Shown here piece after piece: positions 9,555 through 17,950 of a DNA stretch of 64,000 bases; within the stretch, counting starts at the first letter, position 1, and each line of letters opens with the position of its first letter. The DNA is taken from contig JADJLR010000005.1 in NCBI GenBank assembly GCA_016710015.1, forward strand, positions 1-64,000, given 5' to 3'. Origin of the DNA: Flavobacteriales bacterium. Its GTDB lineage: Bacteria > Bacteroidota > Bacteroidia > Flavobacteriales_F > PHOS-HE28. The position numbers and the translations under genes are program-made. Below the pieces are notes generated by a model. It was not told the DNA's origin. It saw only the letters and a list, made by a program, of their open reading frames with translations, and did not search any database.

Positions 9555-12065
9555 CTATCCGCCTTCATTCGAACGCCGCTTGATCCACTTGTACACTTCG
9601 AACCACGCCACGGACGCAAGCCCGATCACGCATGCGACACCGAGTTGTGCGATGGTGGGTGAAGCAAGGTGGAAGAAGTCACGGAACAGCGGCACATAGA
9701 GCAGTGCACCCAGCAGCGCGAGGGTGAGCACCAGTATGCCGCGCAGCAATTGGTTGTTGTAGCCGGCGGTGGTCAGCACCGATTCCGTGAACGAGCGGTT
9801 CACCAACGTGAGGCCGATGTTCGCGAACACCAGTGTGCTGAACACCATGGTACGGACCAGCTCTTCGGGATGCCCGTGCATCACAGCGAGCTGGTAGGCC
9901 CCCAAGGTGCCGAGCGTGATGACGAGCCCCTGCCAGATGCTGATCGAAATTTCCTTCCACGTCAGGAAGGTGAGGCTGAGCGGGCGCGGTGGCCGACGCA
10001 TGCCATTCTTCTCCAACGGCTCGTTCTCGTATACGATGCTGCACGTGGGACCCATGATCAGTTCCAAGAAGATCACGTGTACCGGTGTGAAGATGTTCGG
10101 GTAGATCCAGCCGAGGAACAAGGGCAGCGATACCGTGAGGATGATCGGGATGTGGATGGAGATGATGTACTGGATCGCCTTCTTCAGGTTGCCGTAGATC
10201 TTCCGGCCCATGGCAACGGCGTCCACCATCTTGCCCAGATCGTCGTGTACCAGGATCAAGGAGGCCGCTTCCTTGGCGAGCTCACTGCCGCGTGTGCCCA
10301 TGGCGATGCCGATGTGCGCGGCCTTCAAAGCCGGTCCGTCGTTCACGCCGTCGCCGGTCATGGCCACCACGTGCCCTTCGGTCTGCAAGGCTTTGATGAT
10401 GCGCAGCTTCGCCTCGGGGAACATGCGCGTGAAGATGTTCGTGTCATGCACCGCCTTGCGTAAAGCAGCATCGTCCAACTGCATCATGTCATCACCGTTC
10501 ATCGCCTTCTCCGCACCTCGGAAACCGGTAAGCCGCGCGATGGCGGCAGTGGTGTGCGCATTGTCGCCGGTGATGATCTTCACTTCGATGCCCGCCGTGT
10601 AGAACTGCTGGAAGACGCTGGCGATGTTGGCCTTCGGTGGATCGTTGAAGGCGACAAGCCCAAGGAAATGGAGGGTGAATTCCTCTTGATCCTTCGGATA
10701 AGCTGCGCCGGAGAAGACGGCCTCCGCAACGCCCAGCACACGCAACCCTTGATCGGCGAGCGCTTCCACTTGCTCCATGGCAAATGTCTGCTGCGCCTCA
10801 CTCAGGTCCGATTGGCGGAGCACCCGTTCCGGCGCGCCCTTGCACGCGATGATGCGCTCGCCAGAGCCGTGTACGAACACGTGCGTCATCATCGGCGGTT
10901 TTCCACCGATCGGATATTCGTGCGGCATGGTGAACTCCGGACGACGGTCGCGTTCCGTGGTCTTCTTGTACGCCTCGTGGAGTGCCACTTCCATGGGGTC
11001 GAAGGGCACCGGCTCACTGGCCCACATCGCCACTTCGATCAGGCGCTTCGCCTCCTCGCCGGACCATTCCTCTTGGGCCAACGTGCGCCCGTTCGCTTGC
11101 ACATAGAGCTGCGCCAGCGCCATGCGATTCTCGGTGATGGTGCCCGTCTTGTCCGTGCAGATCACCGTGGCCGAGCCCAAGGTTTCCACTGTGGTGGAGC
11201 GCTTCACGATCACGCCCTGCTTGGCCAATCGCCACGCGCCCAGCGCTACGAAAGTGGCGAAGGCCACGGGGATCTCTTCCGGCAGGATGGACATCGCCAA
11301 CGTCAAGCCCGTAAGCAAACTATCCAACAGCGAACCACTGCGCGTATAGGCCACCGCCCACACCGCGAAGAAGACCAGCACCCCCACGATCGCCATGTTG
11401 CGCACGAAACGCGTGATCTGCTGTTGCAGCGGCGTGGCGGGCACCTCGATCTCCGCCAGCGACGTGCTGATGCGGCCCAGCTGCGTGCCTTTGCCAACGG
11501 CCGTAACGCGATACACGGCCAGGCCCGAGACCACTTGCGTGCCCTTGCTCACGTTCGCCAGTTCCGGATCTTCCGCGTTACGCGCCACCGCGAACGCCTC
11601 ACCGGTGAGTATGGATTCGTTCACGCTGAAGTCGTTGCTCTGCACGATCACGCCATCGGCGGCAAGCAAACTGCCCTCTTCGCCCACGGCAAGGTCGCCC
11701 ACCACCACGTCCTCCACGGGGATCTTCACAACCGCGTTGTTGCGGATCACCCTGGCCTGCGCTTCGCTGAACTCGCGCAAGGCCGCCAATGCCTTTCGGC
11801 TGCGCGAGTCCTGATAGATGGAGATCCCCGAGACCAGCACGATGGCACCCGCCATGAAGTAGGCCTCACTGGTTTCGCCCAACACGAAATAGATGACGCT
11901 CGTGGCTAGCAGCAACAGGAACATCGGCTCCAGCACCGCACCCTTCACCGCTGGCCAGAAGGTGCCGCTCGACTTATCGGCGATGGCGTTGCGACCGTGC
12001 TTGGCCCGCGCTGCGATCACCTCGGTATCGGTGAGTCCCTTGAACGGAAAAGGGTTCGATGGCAT
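9555..12065 (-). CDS. Cation-transporting P-type ATPase (P2-type)
   Basis: An 836-residue P-type ATPase. Domain order: an N-terminal cation-ATPase domain (residues 1-60), an actuator with LTGEA at 153-157, the M4 motif PEEIP at 262-266, the phosphorylation site DKTGT at 305-309, a nucleotide-binding domain with KGAPERVL, then the hinge TGDGVND and five or six C-terminal helices. PEEIP and overall length fit the Ca2+/other-cation P2 group rather than heavy-metal P1B pumps; there is no CPC motif or N-terminal metal domain. Its last 48 bases are repeated at 8206-8253. A weak TACCTTGA box (minus strand, 12072-12079) is 6 nt upstream of the ATG. Confidence 0.9.
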   Translation of the reverse strand: MPSNPFPFKGLTDTEVIAARAKHGRNAIADKSSGTFWPAVKGAVLEPMFLLLLATSVIYFVLGETSEAYFMAGAIVLVSGISIYQDSRSRKALAALREFSEAQARVIRNNAVVKIPVEDVVVGDLAVGEEGSLLAADGVIVQSNDFSVNESILTGEAFAVARNAEDPELANVSKGTQVVSGLAVYRVTAVGKGTQLGRISTSLAEIEVPATPLQQQITRFVRNMAIVGVLVFFAVWAVAYTRSGSLLDSLLTGLTLAMSILPEEIPVAFATFVALGAWRLAKQGVIVKRSTTVETLGSATVICTDKTGTITENRMALAQLYVQANGRTLAQEEWSGEEAKRLIEVAMWASEPVPFDPMEVALHEAYKKTTERDRRPEFTMPHEYPIGGKPPMMTHVFVHGSGERIIACKGAPERVLRQSDLSEAQQTFAMEQVEALADQGLRVLGVAEAVFSGAAYPKDQEEFTLHFLGLVAFNDPPKANIASVFQQFYTAGIEVKIITGDNAHTTAAIARLTGFRGAEKAMNGDDMMQLDDAALRKAVHDTNIFTRMFPEAKLRIIKALQTEGHVVAMTGDGVNDGPALKAAHIGIAMGTRGSELAKEAASLILVHDDLGKMVDAVAMGRKIYGNLKKAIQYIISIHIPIILTVSLPLFLGWIYPNIFTPVHVIFLELIMGPTCSIVYENEPLEKNGMRRPPRPLSLTFLTWKEISISIWQGLVITLGTLGAYQLAVMHGHPEELVRTMVFSTLVFANIGLTLVNRSFTESVLTTAGYNNQLLRGILVLTLALLGALLYVPLFRDFFHLASPTIAQLGVACVIGLASVAWFEVYKWIKRRSNEGG
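9573..9620. repeat. 48-bp direct repeat, copy inside ATPase gene end
   Basis: This is the partner of the scar at 8206-8253, differing at one base (C versus G within AACCA[C/G]GCCA). Both are in the same orientation. The matched block starts near codon LAS of the ATPase and ends within the final arginine codons. Confidence 0.8.
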
Positions 12066-12149
12066 TCGCGGTCAAGGTAGGCCAGTGCGTTGGCTCGTGG
12101 TACTTGGTGTGTATCACAGTCGCAGTCTACGGCATATCCATGATGGCTC

Positions 12150-12292
12150 ACCGTGGCCTTGCGCGAACTGGAAATGATGGCCTGCTGGATCGCGTGGTGA
12201 TCCGCCCGAAGCCGCTGCATGTGGAGTACACGCTCACGCCCCTCGCGCTGCAGTTGGTGCCCTTGCTGAAGGAGATGGAGAGGCTGGGGTGA
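12150..12292 (+). pseudogene. HxlR-family regulator, C-terminal remnant
   Basis: The sequence reads LRELE in one frame, then GLLDRVVIRPKPLHVEYTLTP to PLLKEMERLG and stop in the next. This matches the wing and C-terminal helix of HxlR winged-helix regulators (LRELEEDGL, PRVEYSLT). The N-terminal DNA-recognition half is missing and a one-base frameshift lies near 12170-12176. It is a decayed gene end in the roughly 340-base gap between the ATPase and the next T9SS gene. Nothing else is visible in that gap except an imperfect CCTCCCC/GGGGAGG inverted repeat near 12345-12370. Confidence 0.7.
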
Positions 12293-12406
12293 GGATATTA
12301 AAGGACGGGGTGGCCTTGGCCGGTACTTCGATGAGCTTCTGAATGTCCCTCCCCAATTCGGGGGAGGCCGACCGAGGGTTCCGCCATACGGTCTATTTTG
12401 TGGCAC

Positions 12407-13999
12407 ATGAGATATATCGCTACTACACTCTTACTGCTCTTCCTCAGCATCTGCCACGGACAGGAAACCTTTCAACGCGTGATCGATGCGGACTATGCGA
12501 CCATCGGTAATGTGGAGCGGGATGCCAGTGGGAACCTGTATTCCTCGTCCCTCTCGTTCTACGCGCAGGGCGTGGGCTCCGGCATTCAGATGGTGAAGTA
12601 CGATGCGAGCGGCACACCACTGTGGAACAGGTTCCTTTCCTCCCCCACGGACTTCGGGGTCTTCACGGACCACATGGTAGTGAATAGCACCAACGAAGTG
12701 ATCGTGACCGGTACGGTAAACGCTACCGGCAGCAACCCCGATAGCGCCTTTGTGGCCAAACTGAACAGCAACGGCGACCTCGCTTGGGCCTTGCGCTTCG
12801 GAGCTGATCTGGCGGGCTTTGATGGCGCTGAGGGGTTCCGGCTCACCCTGGCTTCCAATGGTGATGTACTCGTGGGCGGCATCTTCACCTTTGAGAACAC
12901 ACAGCAGGATATCTTCCTGGCCCGCATCACCACCACAGGGACCGTACTGTGGACCAAGCGCATCGTGGCACCGGTAGCGAGCACCACCAACCGGTTGGGC
13001 GGTATGGTAGAAGCAGCCGACGGGGGCATCATCGTATTCGGTTTGACCACCTTGAACACCGAAGGTTCCTGGTTGCTGAAGTTGGATACGGACGGCGCCT
13101 ACCAGTGGTGCCGGAAATACAACACCAATACGTTGCAAGCGCTGATCCGTCCGCTGGCCGCTGTGCCCACCGCTTCAGGTTACGACCTGTTCTACAACAC
13201 ATTCTTCTCCAGTTCGAACGAGAAACTGTACCGCATCAGCACTACAGCCACGGGCACCGTCGTGGGCAGCTTGACATACGACTACGGTGCATATACCGGG
13301 CAGGTGATCGGTGTCACTCCGATAACGGGTGGCTATGCGATGGCGGGTATCGTGGACTCCGAAACAGGTACGGGTGGCGACGCTGTGCTCTTCACGACGA
13401 ATGCCGCCGGTGCGGTGCAATGGGCCATGCAATACGGCAGCAACGGTGGCGAATCGTTCAGGTCCGTGGTACCCACGAGCGGCGGCGGCTACTTGGCAGG
13501 TGGATTCGGCGAACGCGATAGCTTGGTCGAGTTCCGGGGCGGCATACCCACCCAGAGCTATTTGGTGATGACCGATGGCAATGGACTTACCGGTCGTTGT
13601 GAACGGGTCGCGAATGTGAACAGTTCCGCCATCACGTTCACTGATGCCCCCTACTCGCAGGTCGTTTCCGATGTGGCAGGTTGGTCCATCCAACCCCTAG
13701 TGAGCGGCTCCACATTCAGTATGGAAGAGGTTTGCACGGCCGTCGGGGTAGAGGCTAGGAACGCAGTGCGCTTCTCGCTATTCCCCAACCCGACACAGGA
13801 CCGGATCACGATCATCGGACTTGGTAACCTACCATGGCAACACCAGGTGGTGGATGCGAGCTGCCGGGTGGTACTGGCGCACGCTTCCTCTGGGGATCGT
13901 CTGGAATTGGACCTGCGCACGCTATCGCCAGGCGTGTATGTCCTGCACAGCACCAGTGCAGGTGCACGGGCGGTGCATCGCTTGGTGGTGGAGCGTTAG
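12407..13999 (+). CDS. T9SS-secreted propeller-like protein
   Basis: A 530-residue protein with signal peptide MRYIATTLLLLFLSICHGQ. The body has repeated blades of about 50 residues with the pattern of a DASGNLYSSS-like strand, a KYDASGTPLWNRFL strand (AKLNSNGDLAWALRFG; ARITTTGTVLWTKRI; LKLDTDGAYQWCRKYN), typical of SBBP/delta-type propeller repeats in Bacteroidota. The end (FSLFPNPTQDRITI to GVYVLHSTSAGARAVHRLVVER) is a T9SS type A sorting domain with the FPNPT motif. Start 12407 is chosen over an upstream TTG. A TATTTTG box ends 6 nt before this ATG, suggesting leaderless transcription. Confidence 0.85.
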   Translation: MRYIATTLLLLFLSICHGQETFQRVIDADYATIGNVERDASGNLYSSSLSFYAQGVGSGIQMVKYDASGTPLWNRFLSSPTDFGVFTDHMVVNSTNEVIVTGTVNATGSNPDSAFVAKLNSNGDLAWALRFGADLAGFDGAEGFRLTLASNGDVLVGGIFTFENTQQDIFLARITTTGTVLWTKRIVAPVASTTNRLGGMVEAADGGIIVFGLTTLNTEGSWLLKLDTDGAYQWCRKYNTNTLQALIRPLAAVPTASGYDLFYNTFFSSSNEKLYRISTTATGTVVGSLTYDYGAYTGQVIGVTPITGGYAMAGIVDSETGTGGDAVLFTTNAAGAVQWAMQYGSNGGESFRSVVPTSGGGYLAGGFGERDSLVEFRGGIPTQSYLVMTDGNGLTGRCERVANVNSSAITFTDAPYSQVVSDVAGWSIQPLVSGSTFSMEEVCTAVGVEARNAVRFSLFPNPTQDRITIIGLGNLPWQHQVVDASCRVVLAHASSGDRLELDLRTLSPGVYVLHSTSAGARAVHRLVVER

Positions 14000-14104
14000 A
14001 CCATAGGCCTAAGGAAGGAATAGGCCAACAGCAGGTCGGTACATCCGAAGGTTCATCGCTGTCGCAAAGTAGAACACCACACCTGCGATCAAGAAAACCG
14101 TTTT

Positions 14105-14497
14105 CCTCTACAACACTGCCGCGAACCTTTCGGGGAACGCCAACCGCAACGCTACGGCAGCGCTGACCCTTTCTGGGAACGCCACGTGATCCTACGTACC
14201 AGCGCTCATCCATTCGGGGAACGCGGCACCCATGTAGTACCACGCGCTCACCCATTCGGGGAACACGGCCATCGTGTAGATGGGTGCGGTGGTCCATTTT
14301 GGGAACGCGGCGAACATGATCATGTATGCCGTCAACATCTACAAGCGTGTGGCGTTCCTTTCGGGGAACGCGACGGGCATGATCGTGTATGCGGCGAACA
14401 TCCAGCAAGTCGCGGCGGTCCTTTCGGGGAACGCGGCAGCCATGATCAAGCCCGCGATCCACCACTCCATACCGGTGCTGTTCCCCAAATGGAACCT
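14105..14497. repeat. 21-bp-phased tandem repeat array
   Basis: A core close to CCTTTCGGGGAACGC recurs at 14126, 14168, 14210, 14252, 14294, 14357 and 14420, with a degenerate copy at 14483. Spacings are 42, 42, 42, 42, 63, 63 and 63, all multiples of 21. The 42-bp unit is core block A plus block B. The 63-bp unit adds block C. All copies share one strand and frame (LSGNA when translated), but stops at 14184, 14235 and 14277 break any long protein. It fills most of the roughly 540-base gap before the fibronectin-III gene. It could be a minisatellite, a helically phased protein-binding array or a decayed repetitive N-terminus. Confidence 0.75.
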
Positions 14498-14537
14498 GGA
14501 CCTTCGGTTCACCGTTCAAGGCGGAAACAACACCACC

Positions 14538-15164
14538 ATGAACGTCACCTGCATCCGTGCCGGCGTTAAGGACCTCCCTTCTGGCGACCTCGCTGCCAAA
14601 GCCCGGTTCGTGCAACTATGCCTCACCGGCAACCCCTACTTCCCGGCACCGGTGCCCAGCTTGGCCACCTTGCACGCAGCAACCATCGCACTTCAGTTCG
14701 CCCTTGCCGCTGCCCAAGACCGCGCACGCTCTTTGGTGGCCATCCGTTGGGAGCGGCACGCCGAATTGGAACGCATCCTGGTGCAACTTTCCAAGTACGT
14801 GATGGCGACGGCCCAAGGGGATGTGGAAAAACAAGTGACCAGCGGCTTCGAACTGCGCAGGCCCCCGCTGCGCATAACCACGCTCACCGCACCTGACATA
14901 CTTACCGTACGCCGTCCGAAGTCGCCCGATGGCGACCTGCTCCTACACTGGGGTGCCGTACACGGTGCGCGCCTCTACCAAGTGGAAACAACCACGGACG
15001 ACCCTACCCAGGATCCACGATGGACCCTTGTCCATACCTGTTCCAGCCGCCGTGCGCATGTACGCGGCCTCACACCCTGCGTAGAATACCACTTCCGGGT
15101 GTGCGCCATGGGCACCGCGGGAACTGGACCATATAGCAGCGTGGTGGGCGAAAAGGTCTGGTAA
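14538..15164 (+). CDS. Fibronectin type III domain protein
   Basis: A 208-residue protein starting MNVTCIRAGVKDLPSGDLAAK. The N-terminal half is helical: FVQLCLTGNPYFPAPVPSLA, then ATIALQFALAAAQDRAR and LERILVQLSKYVMATAQGD. The C-terminal 90 residues are an Fn3 domain (GDLLLHWGAVHGARLYQVE to CVEYHFRVCAMGTAGTGPYSS). This helical-plus-Fn3 layout of about 210 residues is common in Bacteroidota with unknown role. The open frame extends upstream into the repeat array as far as 14280. I chose 14538 because the family begins there and the upstream residues are repeat translation. No signal peptide is visible, so the protein is probably cytoplasmic. Confidence 0.7.
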   Translation: MNVTCIRAGVKDLPSGDLAAKARFVQLCLTGNPYFPAPVPSLATLHAATIALQFALAAAQDRARSLVAIRWERHAELERILVQLSKYVMATAQGDVEKQVTSGFELRRPPLRITTLTAPDILTVRRPKSPDGDLLLHWGAVHGARLYQVETTTDDPTQDPRWTLVHTCSSRRAHVRGLTPCVEYHFRVCAMGTAGTGPYSSVVGEKVW

Positions 15165-15356
15165 GGTCGCATCGTGTATCATAGCCAGTTGCACGCGCAG
15201 CAGGATCCTTTTCGACGATCTATATCCCCGCCGAAAATGGTGCAGATAAGATGATCTGGTTCGACGCAGAAGTGAGCTACTGACCCGATCCGAGAAGCCA
15301 TTCGATCGCAGGTCTTGAGGACGAAGACCCTGTCCAAGCCTCGGGATCCGCTCCCG

Positions 15357-16019
15357 CTAGGCTTCCGGCCGGGGAAGGTCCCAGGGCTTCACGTTGCTAC
15401 CGGGTGTGCGGGTAGGCCGCATACCATCCACCCGCTGCTGGTCCAAACGGTCCATCTGCTCCAACTGCTCAGCGTAGAGCTTGCCGTGGTCCACGAAGGT
15501 GATGAGCTGTGCCACCTTGTGGGGTATCACCCATGTACCGATGATGTAACCGTGCTTCACTCCTACGCGCACATCGTCGTTGTCCAGGCAATACTCCGTG
15601 CCGAAGTCCATGTTCTCACGAATGAACTCCTTCATGCGAGTGAGGCCGTCACTAGTCCGGTTGAAGCGTTCGGCATACTGATCGAATACGTGGTGGCTGA
15701 TGTGGAAACAGATTCCATCCTGCATGATGCGTGCCGCCCGGTAGTAGCCATCCTCGCCCCGGTACCATACGAAAGGAGCGATCCCGCTGAGGCGGGACAG
15801 GTACTGCAACACCTTCTTCGTGGGCAGGATGGCCACCAGCCAGTTGTTGCCCGCATGCGAGCGGTACTCCAGCAACCGGGGTTGAAAGCGCAGGGACTTG
15901 TTCTTGCGCATGTCGCGCTGCAAGCGATCAATGGGCTGCTTCAACTTGTTCCACATGGCGGGCAGGTCGCGAAAGGCTTCGCGCACCACCTGCTCCGGGG
16001 TATGGGATTGAACGATCAT
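15357..16019 (-). CDS. Hypothetical protein
   Basis: A 220-residue soluble protein starting MIVQSHTPEQVVREAFRDL, rich in basic and aromatic residues, with LEYRSHAGNNWLVAILPTKK, ICFHISHHVFDQYAERFN and KHGYIIGTWVIPHKVAQLITFVD. No domain is recognised. A GATCCCGCTGAGGCGGGACA palindrome lies inside the coding sequence (15780-15801) and is translated in frame as SRLSGI. There is no signal peptide. The 16019 start is preferred over 16040. It stands alone on the minus strand. Confidence 0.6.
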   Translation of the reverse strand: MIVQSHTPEQVVREAFRDLPAMWNKLKQPIDRLQRDMRKNKSLRFQPRLLEYRSHAGNNWLVAILPTKKVLQYLSRLSGIAPFVWYRGEDGYYRAARIMQDGICFHISHHVFDQYAERFNRTSDGLTRMKEFIRENMDFGTEYCLDNDDVRVGVKHGYIIGTWVIPHKVAQLITFVDHGKLYAEQLEQMDRLDQQRVDGMRPTRTPGSNVKPWDLPRPEA

Positions 16020-16049
16020 GGCTCGCGGCCTTGAACGCACAACGGGGGA

Positions 16050-16215
16050 ATGGGGTTGCTTGGTATGGGGGAGGTGAATGCTTGTTTGGGCGTGCCCCCT
16101 CGCAAAGCCTCGGGGTCCGGCTTTCCGCTGCTGCTCCTCGGCCGGATTACCAGCCTGTGGGGCATTCGCTTCAATCCGTCACGCGGGGTTCCCGTCCGGC
16201 CCATACATCCGGTTT
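16050..16215. repeat. Probable intergenic repeat element
   Basis: The stretch GGGCGTGCCCCCTCGC, then GGTCCGGCTTTCCGCTGCTG, then CTTCAATCCGTCACGC resembles a degenerate form of a family of intergenic repeats that I remember from Bacteroidota genomes. This rests on recall, not on a search. No gene is visible in this gap. Confidence 0.35.
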
Positions 16216-16229
16216 CATGCGGACGATAC

Positions 16230-16952
16230 TTACACAACCAAAGCCGTTCGGCCGGATTCATCCAGTACCAATTGCTTCCCATCGAGATCGCGGACAAGCG
16301 CTTGTCCATTGTAGAACGGCTCAATGGTCCTGAATCGATGCGAATACAACTCCATGCCCCGGTCGTCAATGTGGAACCAGCCCTTCTGGTCCAAGGCTGT
16401 AGCAATGCCCTTGTGATAAGGCCCCAGTTCAAGGTAGCGGCCATCATGGATCGGCTGTCCATCGGGGTCAATGTGCATGAACATCCCGTCCATCATCTTC
16501 ACACATGCAACGCCATCTCGAAAGTCTCCGGCATACCGGAATTCATCCGAGTAGGCCGAAGTTCCATCGACTCGAATGTGATGATAGCAGCCATCGCTCG
16601 CCCGAACTGGACAGCGGCCCTCTTGAAAGTTCCCACACCATGCGAATGACTGCGAACCCACCCGGCGACCTAGTGGGTCGATGTGGAACCACTCGTCTCC
16701 AACGCAAACTGCAGCTCGGTCGTCGTAGTAGCCGAACGCTCTGCCATACCGTTCCGGATAAACTGGTTGGCCATACTGATTGATGTGATACCACCCTTCG
16801 TCACCTAGCACGGGAGCCAAGCCAGGCTTGTGGAACATCATAACACGTTTGAAGCGCCCCTTCCACAACGGTTGTCCGTGAAGCAGAAAGTCGAGGCCAT
16901 CGAACGTCACACGGATTACTTTCCAATCGAAGGTGGCCTTCTCATCAAGCAT
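16230..16952 (-). CDS. WG-repeat protein
   Basis: A 240-residue protein built of about six WG (KWG-type) beta repeats of roughly 35 residues. The recurring pieces are GDEGWYHINQYGQPVYPERY, GDEWFHIDPLGRRV, SDGCYHHIRVDGTSAYSDEF, MDGMFMHIDPDGQPIHDGRY and QKGWFHIDDRGMELYSHRF. WG repeats are binding modules without known catalysis. It overlaps the end of the radical SAM gene by 37 bases and would be the last gene of that minus-strand operon. No signal peptide is seen. Confidence 0.8.
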   Translation of the reverse strand: MLDEKATFDWKVIRVTFDGLDFLLHGQPLWKGRFKRVMMFHKPGLAPVLGDEGWYHINQYGQPVYPERYGRAFGYYDDRAAVCVGDEWFHIDPLGRRVGSQSFAWCGNFQEGRCPVRASDGCYHHIRVDGTSAYSDEFRYAGDFRDGVACVKMMDGMFMHIDPDGQPIHDGRYLELGPYHKGIATALDQKGWFHIDDRGMELYSHRFRTIEPFYNGQALVRDLDGKQLVLDESGRTALVV

Positions 16953-17950
16953 GTTCGACAGAGTTCATTGTTCTTGTAAGACCGCGTAAGCTCTTGATAG
17001 GCCTCGCCTGAGTTAACGTCCGAAAGGCTACTGCTTTGGATGTCGCCAAAATCCCCGAGCACCTTGCGTTGCTCATCAGGAGCACAACACGGCGATACCT
17101 TTCCAGAAGCCGAAATCCAGAGCTCTTTACCCAAGAATGGGCATTCATGATCATCAGGTACAGCATGCCCCATGCTTGGCTTCAATGGCTCGATGTTCTC
17201 CAGAAGGACAGGACAGCCATCGTGCCTCCTGAACTCATCTGCTGCGTCCCGTGCAGCTTCAACAATGCCGTTCCAACGCTCAATGGCCTCTGGCAACGAC
17301 TTGAAACTGAGTTCCTCGATCTCCTTGAAGTGTGCCCACAGGTGGTGACCCTTCACACGGTCAACACCCACGTCGGCTGCGAGTCGAATGATATCGGGAA
17401 GTTCGTGCATGTTGTTCTGCATGAACGTAAGTTGGAGGGTAACGCGGCAATAGTAACCTGATCTCGCGAAGTGGTCATCTCTGACTTTGACAAAGCGCCT
17501 GACGTTCTCCACTGCTTGCTCGAACTTCAGTCCCTTCATCACGGCCTCCGTCGTTTCCTTCGTTGCACCGTTCCATGAGATCTTGACGTCCGAGGTAACA
17601 GGAACGATGATCGCCGCCCACTCCTCCACTGACTTCTTGGGGAAGGTGCCGTTGGTCGTTAGGTTGATCTTCATCCCGAACTCCGCTGCGAGCGCGAAGA
17701 CATCATCCATCTGACGGTAGAGCAGAGGTTCACCCATCGTTGAAGGGATGACTTCGCGAACACCCATGGCCTTCGCTTGCTCCATGATGTCACGAACCAT
17801 GGTGAAGGGCATCCGCCTCCGTTTGACACCTGTGAGTTCGTAGAGTCGCTGGATGAAATCGCTGTGCTCACTGTGCTCCTCGCACATGGTGCAACTCAGG
17901 TTGCAATCCTCCGGATTGGTATCCAGCGTTATGCGCCACAGTCTGCTCAT
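16916..17950 (-). CDS. Radical SAM/SPASM protein
   Basis: A 344-residue radical SAM enzyme starting MSRLWRITLDTNPEDCNLSC. The 4Fe-4S binding motif CNLSCTMC (CxxxCxxC) is at residues 16-23. Near the C-terminus a SPASM-like cysteine set appears: ECPFLGKELWISASGKVSPC CAPDEQ and ELCRTCLMR. Such enzymes generate a 5-deoxyadenosyl radical and, with SPASM clusters, often modify peptides or sugars. The start at 17950 overlaps the stop of the upstream glycosyltransferase by ATGA. The longer start at 18088 would read through glycosyltransferase codons and is rejected. The context suggests a job in glycan or glycoconjugate modification, but the substrate is unknown. Confidence 0.85.
   Translation of the reverse strand: MSRLWRITLDTNPEDCNLSCTMCEEHSEHSDFIQRLYELTGVKRRRMPFTMVRDIMEQAKAMGVREVIPSTMGEPLLYRQMDDVFALAAEFGMKINLTTNGTFPKKSVEEWAAIIVPVTSDVKISWNGATKETTEAVMKGLKFEQAVENVRRFVKVRDDHFARSGYYCRVTLQLTFMQNNMHELPDIIRLAADVGVDRVKGHHLWAHFKEIEELSFKSLPEAIERWNGIVEAARDAADEFRRHDGCPVLLENIEPLKPSMGHAVPDDHECPFLGKELWISASGKVSPCCAPDEQRKVLGDFGDIQSSSLSDVNSGEAYQELTRSYKNNELCRTCLMRRPPSIGK

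Noticed and set aside
10554..11909. 451-codon plus-strand frame inside the ATPase gene
   Set aside because: Antisense shadow of a clear P-type ATPase; composition high in His, Arg and Asp only.
14126..14497. CRISPR array
   Set aside because: Units are 42-63 bp with partially conserved interiors and no constant repeat plus unique spacer pattern; no cas genes nearby.
14186..14569. Plus-strand frame through the repeat array as a repetitive protein
   Set aside because: It is one of several open frames of a periodic sequence; no start context, no known fold, and the LSGNA frame is closed by three stops.
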